A program made the translations under genes and the position numbers. Shown here piece by piece: positions 32,875-43,139 of a stretch of 64,000 bases of DNA. The notes beneath the pieces are model-generated. The model was not told where the DNA came from. It was given only the letters and a program-made list of their open reading frames with translations, and did no database searches. Source of the stretch: Whalleya microplaca (taxonomy: Eukaryota > Ascomycota > Sordariomycetes > Xylariales > Xylariaceae); contig MU385722.1 in NCBI GenBank assembly GCA_022497155.1, positions 124,001 to 188,000 of the forward strand. The letters run 5' to 3'. The stretch's first letter is position 1. The number at the start of each line of letters is the position of its first letter.

Positions 32875-35800
32875 ATGGCGACCTTCTTCCAGTCCTTCCG
32901 GAGCTCCAGCATGCCCAAGCGGCTGTTGCGGTACACCCTGTCCAAGCTCAACTACTTCGACACCGATGCCCTGGACATAGACAACCTGGACTTCGCCGTC
33001 GGCAAGAACAACGTCTTCACCTTGCAGGATGTGGGAATCAAGCTGCAGGCACGTAGTCCTAGTTACGGCTACCTACGGCTACTTACAGCCTTCACATCGT
33101 AGAGTGCTAATCGTTATCTTCCTATAGCAACTAGAGCAACTGCTTCAGCTCCCACCGTCGTTTGAACTCCAGAAGGCCAAAGTCCTGCTTCTACGCATAA
33201 CCGTTCCCTCCGCCGTCTACACGAGCCCCATCACTGTCGAAGTCGACGGCATCGATATAAAGCTAAAGCTTACGTCGAAAGATGGTGATGCCGGACGGTC
33301 GCGGAAGAAGAAGGGATCCAAGCAGGCCGAGGAGGGTAATACTGTCCCCCACCCTATCGACCTGGCCCAGTCGTTCTTGGAGACGCAGCCATCGGAAGAT
33401 AAGGCAGGCCTTCAGGCTGCTCTCGATGCCGAGACTCACGACCTAGGAGCGTCTGTGACGAGCAGTGAGGATGGAAGCGACGAGGATTACCCCCTGGGAA
33501 CTGGGCAGCCCCTTTCGCTGCCTGCCTTCCTTGCCGACTTCTTGCAGGGAATACTCGATCGAATACAAATCTCCGTTAAAGGAATAACCTTTCATTTGGA
33601 CGTCGAAGTTCCCGTTGATGGTAACCCGACCGCCCCTGAACTGGTGACCTTCCAGCTTGCCGTCGACAAGGTGGACGTGGAGGGTGTCACGACGGAAGTC
33701 AGCACAGCAGAAGCGGAGGAGCAACCCAAGCTAATCCGCAAGGAAGGGAAGAGGCATGTCTTGTTGAGTAAAGTTCGAGCATCTTTGATCTCCGAGGCCA
33801 ATGTTTTTTCAACCCTGGCTCGGTCGCCATCCATGCCTTCATCGGTCGCAACTAACTCGCCGGTCGTCACAAACCGGCAATCTTTATCGCGGGAATCCAC
33901 CTCGGCGCCGATGCCGGCACCGGAATGGCACTCGGATGATGCCGATGATGCCGATGACTTAGAGCGGCGCCAGTCTCATCATCCTTTAATGGACAGTGAA
34001 GACGCTTTCAATATTCCTTATGATTTGGGTGCTCCGGACGAAGACCCCAATGACGAAGAACTGAAGTCTGCGCCGTCGACCCCCCGTGCCCTGGCTCCCC
34101 AGACCCCGCCGCGACACGCCTCGAGCGTACATTATTCTGACCATCCGGCTCGATCTACTATTCACGCACCGAGTGACCACTGGGCATCCTCGGAACGAAT
34201 CGTTCACTCTGAGCCAGCCCTTGAGCATCTGGATAGATGGGGTCAAGGCTCTACCGGGTCGGTGGCAAGTAGTGAGGATCTGCCAACAGCATTAGCTGGG
34301 AGCGATGGATCCGCTCGCCTGAGCGAGGACCTCACACGGTCTCACTTATTCAGCCACGAAGAAGCGGAGAGCATGTATATGAGTGCCTTCTCACATGCTG
34401 GCTCTTCTCAAGTTGGCCAGACAATGCCTGGTGCGTGGGCGGAGGAGCCTTCTAGCACTGAGAATTCACCAACCTCAGGGCCGCAACTTGAGCCCCCACC
34501 CCCTGGTTCTCCTAGTCCGGCAGTACCTCAACCAGATGGAGTTTCCGGTGATGAACTGCCTCCTGATCCAAATGAGAGTCCATCAGCAGACTCTAGTCCA
34601 AACCACAGTCCAACGGTTGATAACCTTGAGGAAGCAACGCAACCTCAGGACGTTGAAGGAGAAGATGCTCCAGCAGAGGAGGCTGCAACACCGAGAGGGC
34701 CAACACGTTTAGTCAAGGAGCTCATTTCCTTGAGTGCTATCTCGCTGTATATCCCTCCAACTCATCAACATCTGCAAGTGCCACCTACTGGAGAAGATCT
34801 AGACTCGGAACCAAAACCATCGCAGGGAAACTTGGCTCACTCGACATCACCCAACGTTCCAGGGGCATTTTCGGTGTATGGGGGCATGCAATCAACGGCT
34901 TCGATAGCACAAGCTCCCATACCACAAGCTAACGAACCTACCGATAAATCTCTAGAAATAATATTTTCACCCTTAGAGATACGGTCTGACCTTTCTACGG
35001 GATTTTTATTAGCCACACTTGTGTCACGTATCCTCACGGCTTTGAAGGAACGGTCCGAAGCCCCAGGTCCGAAACAAACAAAGCAAACTAAAAATGAGAG
35101 CGGCCCATCGCCCCTGTCGGATATTAGAATCGCTGCTGAGCAAATCTCTATACATTTTCTAGAGAACTTGGTGGGGGTCGCAGATACCCCTGAACGGATT
35201 TTCCATCCCAGTCCAGCTTCCTTTGATACGGAGGCACTGCTAACTACAACTCTCCAAAATCTAAACGTGGATATATCGCTGTCACAATCCTCGACTGTCA
35301 CATCAATAAATCTAGGGAAATTCAGGTTTGGATATGGAAACGATGACATACTCTCGTTCGATCAGCGCATTCAAATGCGAGCTTCTGTTAGGGATGCTTT
35401 CCCGTCCACCGGTGCAGATGTTTCGCTCGCAATTACCCAATCCCGCGAATCAACAAGATGCGAGATCAAGACGTTGCCTCTTCACGTCAAACTCGACCTA
35501 CAAAGATTAGACGAGACCTTTGGCTGGTTTGGAGGCCTAAGTAGTTTCCTCAACATGAGTTCTTCGATGACGTCGAATTCCTCGCCTGCGCCGCCAAGTC
35601 CGATAAGAACACCGCGCAAGTCGCGCGGTGTTAGGTTCGATGCGCCCATACGTCCAGACGACAAATCAGCGATCTCAGAAAACAAATTGAATCTCAGACT
35701 TGGCGGTTTCCGGTTGGATATCATCGGAAAGGAATGCAGCATTTGTGTAGACACCAGTGCCATCAAGTTAGTTAGTCGTGAGGAGGGACTTGGCATTGGC

Positions 35801-38800
35801 ATCTCCAAGATTCACCTTACAGGACCTCACATGCATCGGTCGATGGGCGATCCTCCCATCGACGCTGTCATTACAAATACACGTCTCGAATATCTGATGA
35901 CGCCGAAAGACAACGACCTAGAGAGACTGCTAGAACTAATAACCCCATCTAGGAATAGATTCGACGAAAATGACGACGAGATCATGGTGGATACGCTGCT
36001 TCGACAGAGAAGAAAAGGTGCTGTATTACGCGTTAACGTCGACAACTTCGAAGCCGATGTTGGCAAGCTCCATCATCTCCAGGTGTTGCCTGCGCTAGGT
36101 GAAGAGATTGCTCGGCTGTCAACCGTTGCTAAATATCTACCGGAGGATGATCGTCCAGGTATTCTTACGCTTGTTCTTGTTCGTAATATGGATGCTACGG
36201 TGGACGTTGATGGGAAGTTTGGCTCCGTACAAGCATCTCTGAAGGATTTCGAGGTTGGCCATATTACAATTCCATCTTTGGTTGCGCTTGGGGTAGGGAC
36301 AATTTCAGTACGACGCAACCACAAGGAGGAGTTGATTGGATCCGCGATTTCAGCCGCTGAGAAGATGGACCCTGGCCCTGTCCTGATTATGAGGATAATT
36401 GGTGATGAGATGGAACCCGTCATCAAACTCAGAATGCGACATCTAAACATCGAATATCGCGTACCGACAGTCATGGACATTCTTGATCTCGCAGATGATG
36501 CTACACCGCAAGATTTTGAGGCAAGTTTGGCAGCTTCAGTGGCAAATCTCGGCGAGCATGCGCACTCAGCCATCACGGGAAAGCAAAACAATTCGACCTC
36601 GACATCAGACAAGGGCAAGACGAAAGACGGCAAGCAGACGAAGGTTGACTTCGTCTTCCGAGACTGTCTGCTGGGCTTGAATCCGTTGGGACTGACGTCG
36701 AAAATGACAATCGTGTTGACAGATGCTCATTTTGAGGTTTCACTCTCTAATGGAGATGATGCAAAGGCTCTCGGCAATCTGAACAAAGCGGCGATTCTGC
36801 TTATTGACGATGTTTCGGCATTGGAGTCAAGAGATCCTCCTCCGACCGCCAGACGGCGCACCTCGAACACTCTAACCCCGCAAGTAGTCGAGTTATGTCA
36901 ACGAGGATATGTGGATATCTGCTACATCTCGTCAGCGAAAATCATGGTCCAAGTTGGAGCCAACCAAAAGGATGGCAGCAAGTGGGTTGACGTTGAGCTG
37001 CGAGACGATCTGCTTGTCCTTGAGACTTGCGCAGATTCGACGCAGACCCTCATTGCCCTGGCTAATGCTCTTGCCCCTCCGACACCGCCAAGTAAGGAAA
37101 TCAAATACAGAACTAAAGTTGTCCCGGTCCAAGATCTGCTTGCATCTATATCTGCCGATGCCTTTGGCAGAGCCGAGGGTGATTATGACTTTGATAATGA
37201 CTTTGGTTTGGCCCAAGAGCTCGGTGGCGAGCTTGATGAGTTTGATCTCGGAGAGGAGTCTGGCCAATCGAGTCCCCTTGCTGTCGAGTCGCAATTCTAC
37301 GATGAGTCTGCTGACGAAGAACAACTTGCTGGTGGAGCAGACTCCATCATGTCGGAGAGGACAACATCACAGGACACAAATGATGGCGTACTACTCACGA
37401 ATTTTAGCAGTCAGCCAGAAATGCTTGATGATGATCAACTCGTTATACACGAGAACTATTTCGGTTCGGGGTCTGTGGTCGAAGGTACAGCTCATCGCTG
37501 GAACTCAGCGAAAAATGCTTATGATGAATCCAACAACGCCAAGGTGCAGCGTAGTCCTTTATCAGTCCGCGTTCGCGATGTTCACTTCATATGGCATCTT
37601 TACGATGGTTACGATTGGGACCACACTCGCGATGTCATCTCGAAAGCCGTGAACGACATCGAGACCACGGCGATCGAACGCCAGTCGCACCATGGCCGTG
37701 TGCGTGCGGATGCGGACATGGAATTTGTGGACGAGGAAACTGTCATTGGTGACTTCCTCTTCAACTCAATCTACATAGGTATCCCTGCGAACCGAGACCC
37801 TCGAGAGCTGGCACAGGCAATCAATCAAGAGTTGAACGACAACGCTACCGAGACGGAGTCGATAGCGACGACGGCCGTGACCGCGACGCCGAGTCGGCAG
37901 GGCGGCGCCTCGAGAGCAAGGAAGAAGCTGAAGCTCAACCGCAGCAAGCACCACAAGATTGCCTTCGAGCTGCAAGGCATCAATGTGGACCTAGTCACTT
38001 TCCCTCCGGGCTCCGGCGAAACGCAGAGCTCGATTGATGTTCGGATCAAGGCCCTCGAGGTTATCGATCAAGTGCCGACTTCAACGTGGAAGAAATTCGC
38101 GACTTATGATCAGGATGCGGGTGAGCGAGAAATGGGCACCAGTATGGTCCATCTTGAAATCCTGAACGTCAAACCCTTGCCGGAGTTGGCGGCTTCTGAG
38201 ATTGTTCTCAAAGCCACCGTCCTTCCACTTCGCCTGCACGTCGACCAGGATGCTTTGGATTTCATAACGCGGTTCTTCGAGTTCAAGGATGATTCTGCTC
38301 CGGTCCACGCTTCGCCCAGTGATATACCGTTTGTCCAGAGAGCCGAGGTAAATTCCATACCGGTCAACCTCGACTTCAAACCCAAGCGTGTCGACTACGC
38401 TGGTCTGCGGTCGGGACACACGACGGAGTTCATGAACTTCCTGGTGCTGGACCAGGCGCGAATGGTCTTACGGCATACCATTATCTACGGCGTTTCAGGG
38501 TTCGACAAGCTCGGCCAGACCCTGAACGACATCTGGATGCCAGACGTCAAGCGAAACCAGCTCCCCGGCGTGCTCGCCGGTCTCGCGCCCGTGCGCTCCC
38601 TGGTCAACGTCGGGAGCGGGTTCCGGAACCTCATCGAGATCCCGATCAAGGAGTACAAGAAGGACGGGCGGATCGTGCGCAGCATCAGCAAGGGCGCGGC
38701 GGCGTTCGCCAAGACGACGGGCACGGAAATCGTCAAGCTGGGCGCCAAGCTCGCCGTCGGCACGCAGTACGCGCTGCAGGGCGCGGAGGGGATCCTCCTG

Positions 38801-39305
38801 GTCAAGCCGCCGTCCGAGCAGCAGTCGGCGCGCGAGGTCATCGGGTGGGATTACGACGACGACGAGGAGGCCGGCGGGCCCCCCGAGGAGCCCAAGCAGA
38901 TCAGCCTGTACGCCGACCAGCCGACCGGCGTCATCCAGGGGCTGCGCGGCGCGTACTCCAGCCTCGCGCGCGATCTGAACGTGGCGCGCGACGCCATCAT
39001 CGCCGTCCCCGGCGAGGTCATGGAGAGCCAGAGCGCGCAGGGCGCGGCGCGCGCGGTGCTGAAGCGCGCGCCGACCATCATCTTTAGGCCGCTCATCGGC
39101 TCGAGCAAGGCGATTGGGCAGACGCTTATGGGGGCCACGAATGCGCTGGACCCGCAGAATCGGAGGAGGGTGGATGAGGTGAGTAGCCGTAGTCGATTGA
39201 TTAATCGATTGATCAATCAATTGATTAACCAACCCCCTTTCCTTTCTCTTTCTCCTTGCGCATCCATGCTAACTACTAGATTCATAGAAATATAAGAGAC
39301 ACTAG
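32875..39305 (+). CDS. ATG2: autophagy-related lipid-transfer protein ATG2
   Basis: Predicted exons 32875-33048, 33128-39178 and 39288-39305, 2,080 residues, normal for fungal ATG2. The N-terminal chorein-type region ([19 protein letters not shown], then [13 protein letters not shown]) starts the rod-shaped lipid-transfer groove. The family-typical [10 protein letters not shown] segment follows the first junction. Long Ser/Pro/Asp-rich, probably disordered stretches occupy residues ~240-540. The conserved ATG2 C-terminal region carries the LKHTVIYG-like and [13 protein letters not shown] segments. The protein bridges the ER and the growing autophagosomal membrane, with ATG9 and the ATG18 family as known partners. 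The first intron seems to use a GC donor (CAG|GCACGT), the only choice that keeps frame with acceptor 33127. The last exon codes just KYKRH plus stop, matching the family end. Confidence 0.95.
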
Positions 39306-39555
39306 CGATATTCGAGTAGACATGTCGTGTTGTTTCTTTTTGTTTCATTTTTGTTTGTTGGGTTTCTGTGTTTCTGCACGGAGTACGGATAATAGTGGAT
39401 ATGGACACGGATACCTTTGGAGTACTTTCGTTTTTGACCCTGCTCCTGCTTTTGCGCGCATGACCAGTCATGAGAAATGCATACATACATACATCATCAA
39501 TATTCATCATCATCATAGTCATCATTCATCATAGACAACGGCGCGGCGCAGGCGA

Positions 39556-39578
39556 AACACACACACACACACACACAA
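39556..39578. repeat. (CA)n microsatellite, about 10-11 units
   Basis: Uninterrupted CA dinucleotide run, followed closely by a nine-base G tract (39590-39598) and a short TCTG run (about 39611-39630). Confidence 0.95.
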
Positions 39579-39766
39579 AGGTTCATTTTGGGGGGGGGAA
39601 AGAAAGGGTATTCTGTCTGTCTGTCTGTCCCCCCCTCTAGGTTATAGAATTCTACCTACTATGAGATTGATTGTTTGCTTGTTTGTTTTTTCGAGAGATG
39701 CGTGTTGTACCTACTTACTACTTACTACTACTGAATTCTGGATCATGATTTAAGTACTTGTTGTTG

Positions 39767-39788
39767 TTGGGGTTGGGGTTGGGGTTGG
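39767..39788. repeat. TTGGGG-type hexamer repeat, about 3.5 units
   Basis: Consecutive TTGGGG units following a TTG run. The unit resembles a ciliate telomere hexamer, not the TTAGGG of filamentous fungi; a slippage product is the likely origin. Confidence 0.85.
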
Positions 39789-39909
39789 CATCGTCATCGT
39801 CGTCATCGTCATCATCAGCAGTAGCAACGGCGGCGGCGGTGGCGGCGGCACGTTGTGTGTCTCTGCTGCTCCGTATGTATGTATGGATGGATGGTCTGGG
39901 GGTAATTGA

Positions 39910-39966
39910 TGGTGGTGGTGGTGGTGGTGGTGGTGGTGGTGGTGGTGGTGGTGGTGGTGGTGGTGG
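39910..39966. repeat. (TGG)19 microsatellite
   Basis: Nineteen uninterrupted TGG units, the longest simple repeat in the window. Only noncoding translations exist, so it is not a protein repeat. Confidence 0.95.
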
Positions 39967-40043
39967 ATATGACGCAGGAATAAGAAGAGGTGTAGATGTT
40001 GAAGAAGAACTGATGGATGGACCTAGGGGCGCTTTGTCTGATA

Positions 40044-40075
40044 ATACATACATACATACATACATACATACATAC
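40044..40075. repeat. (ATAC)8 microsatellite
   Basis: About eight perfect tetranucleotide units; closes the repeat patch. Confidence 0.95.
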
Positions 40076-40899
40076 CTTTCATGCTAGTTTGTCTCATGCC
40101 AGTTTGAAGATACTTGGGGGCAGTTTTATTGAAAGACGATTCGTGGGTTCATGTTATATCCATTAATTGAGTGAGTGACCTGGGTAGGTACAGAAGCAGG
40201 CTGGGTTTGAATGTCAGGTCTCCTCGGTAACAATTCTATACATATCGAAAGCTACACGGACAATAGCTCTTAGGTAAATGTGCGTCACATCGCCTGTGAC
40301 AACACCAACATTATTGGTGTCGGCTTGTCGGAACAGCTGCCTGCCCGTCGCATTTCTCCTCGGGCGTGAGGTCAAGGTTTGACGCCGCTGCAAATATAGG
40401 TAGGTATCGTTAGTCAACAGGTACCATAGTCGGACGCTTTGCATTTTCTATTCACTACCTTAGGATTTAGACACGTGCGAGTTTATCCATTCGCATAGAG
40501 GAACTCAAAGGAAGGGGGAAGGGAGGAACAAACAAACGATCTCATCATTGGGAGATTCATCCACCCACGAGGCCTCCAAGTCATAATACCATCAATAGGA
40601 CAAGCTTGAAACGTGGGGGTAGTTGAACATGTCAGATTAAAGGGTGGTTGGTATGGGCCCTTAGGACTCTAGCGATGATACTTCCCTAATCACAACACCA
40701 ATGGCACTCATAACCTGCATCAATTTCAGTAGAACCCCTCAGAATCAAGTGACCAATCGGGCTTGTGATTTGTTTATTGTGAGGCTGGGTAGCGACATCG
40801 CCACTGGCCCTCCCTAGAGCCTTATCATGCTTTTTATCTCAATCCCCAACTTCTCATCGACGATGCCTTCTCCCACACTTACGACGGATCGATTTATCA

Positions 40900-42678
40900 A
40901 TGTGGCTCCTCGATATTCACACGCGTCAATTGGAGGAATTCATCGGGGAGAAGCCACCATATGCGATTCTCTCCCACACATGGGGGGACAACGAGGTGAC
41001 GTTTCAGGACATACAGTCAGGTTATAAACCCCATGAGGGATATGCGAAGCTCGATGGGTGTTGCAAACAGGCTTTCAAGGACCGGTATCAATATGTTTGG
41101 ATCGACACTTGTTGCATTGACAAGTCGAGCAGCGCCGAGCTCTCTGAGGCCATCAACTCTATATTCCAATGGTATAAGCAATCGTCGGTTTGCTACGTCT
41201 ACCTAGACGATGTATCAGCAGAGTCTGATCCATTCAGTGACTCCTCGGAGTTTAGGAACAGTCGCTGGTTCACGAGGGGTTGGACACTCCAAGAATTGCT
41301 TGCGCCTCAGATGTTGGTCTTCTTTGACAAGGCCTGGAAAGAGCTCAAGACTGGCCGTCTCGATCAATCTGGTACCAAGTCGTGGGTCCGTCTCAGGCTC
41401 ATCGACCTTCTCTCAGACAAAACGCGAATACCAAAGAATGTTCTCTATGGAGACTCATTCCAGCCGTATTGTGCTGCTGCACGTTTAGCCTGGGCTGCCG
41501 ACCGGCAAACTACTCGCATCGAAGATAGGGTTTATAGTTTGCTAGGTCTCCTGGATGTTCACATGCCGTTGCTATATGGCGAAGGGAACAAGGCATTCCT
41601 GCGTCTCCAAGAGGAAGTTATCAGGACACGTAACGACCTGAGCATCCTAGCCTGGGGCTTTCGTTTACCCAGTGCATATCCTAGACTTCTGAATGATGAC
41701 AGCGTGCTCGCACAGTCTCCGTCTGAGTTCAGCCAATGCTACAACTTCCTGGAATCCGACGAGGTATCGGCGAGTTCAATGTTATACCCCACAACTTCAC
41801 ACTCGGTAATGACGAATATTGGTTTGCAGATGGCAGTACCCATTCGTCCTATAGATTCAAAGAACATGGTTTTCATCGCAATGTTGAGATGCGTGATCTC
41901 AACTAGACTTGTTGAAAAGAGTTATGTGGTCTTGCCGTTAGTTCGTACGAAGGGTGGCGACCAACATCATTTCAGTAGGGTGCCTGGGGCGCCCCCATTT
42001 CTCATACGCCACGACCAGCTTGTTCCAACCCCAAAAGTCTTACCTACCCTGCAATACCGAGTGCGATCACTATGGAGACTCTTTCACATGTTTGACAAGA
42101 AACTGAGGCCAACTCACATGTATCTTCGGCCGAATCCCGATATTTCACTACCGCCGGCACCGTGGCCAATGCTCAAGAATAAATACTTCACTAACGGCTT
42201 AAGACTAATCATTAGAGAAGTCATATCAAGAGGCTTCAAGGTAGCCTCCTACTATCCTCCATGGATGGCAAATGTCTATACACCTAGCGATTATTTTAGT
42301 CTCCAACCAGGCCGGTCCAATTCGGCAAGGTTTATAGTTGTGTTTTCGAAGCCTCGGGAATTCTCGACCGGAAGACTCTTTTTCGCTATCAGCATAAGTC
42401 GTGATGATCACGGTCACCACGTTATAAAAGTCAATCAGGGATCAGCACTGGAGTACCTAATGGAAAGGGCTAAGAGCTTGCAGGTTGACATAGATCGCCA
42501 TCGTGACCATGGGGATAACTTGGAGTTGAATGAGGAAGTTTCACATAGAGGTATCCGGTTTACTTATCATATATCATTCCAGAAGGATTACCTAGGCAAT
42601 GTCAAGTGTGGCTTCACACGTACAGTAGTTACCCCTGTAATTAAATCACCCTTATATGAGATAAAACCACGCAATTAG
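40900..42678 (+). CDS. HET-domain protein (heterokaryon incompatibility type)
   Basis: A single-exon gene of 592 residues. The first 15 residues begin MWLLDIHTRQLEEF, typical of HET proteins that start directly with the domain. The HET signature blocks follow: PYAILSHTWG (residues 20-30), YVWIDTCCIDK (around 65-75), and SRWFTRGWTLQELLAP (around 120-140). The later segment DRVYSLLGLLDVHMPLLYGEG is the usual C-terminal block of this subgroup. No NACHT, ankyrin or WD repeats follow; the last ~300 residues are of unknown fold. HET proteins act in non-self recognition, and domain activation can trigger fungal cell death; whether this copy does so is unknown. Upstream and downstream DNA is AT-rich, as is common around such genes. 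Confidence 0.92.
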   Translation: MWLLDIHTRQLEEFIGEKPPYAILSHTWGDNEVTFQDIQSGYKPHEGYAKLDGCCKQAFKDRYQYVWIDTCCIDKSSSAELSEAINSIFQWYKQSSVCYVYLDDVSAESDPFSDSSEFRNSRWFTRGWTLQELLAPQMLVFFDKAWKELKTGRLDQSGTKSWVRLRLIDLLSDKTRIPKNVLYGDSFQPYCAAARLAWAADRQTTRIEDRVYSLLGLLDVHMPLLYGEGNKAFLRLQEEVIRTRNDLSILAWGFRLPSAYPRLLNDDSVLAQSPSEFSQCYNFLESDEVSASSMLYPTTSHSVMTNIGLQMAVPIRPIDSKNMVFIAMLRCVISTRLVEKSYVVLPLVRTKGGDQHHFSRVPGAPPFLIRHDQLVPTPKVLPTLQYRVRSLWRLFHMFDKKLRPTHMYLRPNPDISLPPAPWPMLKNKYFTNGLRLIIREVISRGFKVASYYPPWMANVYTPSDYFSLQPGRSNSARFIVVFSKPREFSTGRLFFAISISRDDHGHHVIKVNQGSALEYLMERAKSLQVDIDRHRDHGDNLELNEEVSHRGIRFTYHISFQKDYLGNVKCGFTRTVVTPVIKSPLYEIKPRN

Positions 42679-43139
42679 ATATTTTTTCCGGCCGCTGTTT
42701 TTATATATGGCTTATTAAATATTTAACTTAAGGAATGGCACCATGACTACCAGCGATAGGAAGACTATAGATATTCGAGAGGTTGTCAAGGTTTCAATAA
42801 CTTTTACACATCAATGTAATATTCAGATGGTATGTTAAATGGTCACATACTTCTTGTTCGCAATCTAGGGTTCTAGTAATTTGCGGGTATTAGAATGGCC
42901 CAACCACGCCCTAATATAACAAATGACTTACTATCTATCTAGTACAAAAGTAGGACTATAGTTAATATCCTTGATTAGTTGATTTAGGTTTGTTTTATTT
43001 ACTTCTCTAGTTATCTAGATTGTATTGTTATTGGATTGATTCACGCAGAAGCATTGTGATATAAGAGGCCCATGTCTAACACTGCCTCACACCTCACTTC
43101 AATCCATGGCTTAGTCCGTATGTGTTACCATAATACCAT
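42679..43139. other. AT-rich intergenic between convergent genes
   Basis: About 460 bases, strongly AT-rich, with TAGTT/TTAGT-type short repeats. No coding signal. Confidence 0.5.

Larger units (their letters stand above)
39306..40899. other. intergenic, microsatellite-rich
   Basis: About 1.6 kb with no gene. The first 800 bases are packed with simple repeats, listed separately. Apparent ORFs here (minus 39718-40065, plus 39758-40087) are translations of trinucleotide and tetranucleotide repeats and are not genes. Confidence 0.7.

Noticed and set aside
38495..39232. 245-residue minus-strand frame opposite the ATG2 C-terminus
   Set aside because: Opposite strand of a conserved ATG2 region with strong GC3 bias; Arg/Ala/Leu-rich reading with no domain.
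39767..39788. TTGGGG run as a telomere relic
   Set aside because: Filamentous ascomycete telomeres are TTAGGG; only about 3.5 units are present inside a microsatellite patch.
39718..40087. 115- and 109-residue frames rich in Pro, Gly or Thr
   Set aside because: They are translations of the (TGG)n and (ATAC)n microsatellites.
40827..41027. Alternative upstream ATG for the HET gene
   Set aside because: It lies in another frame and stops early; the ATG at 40900 begins the family-typical N-terminus.
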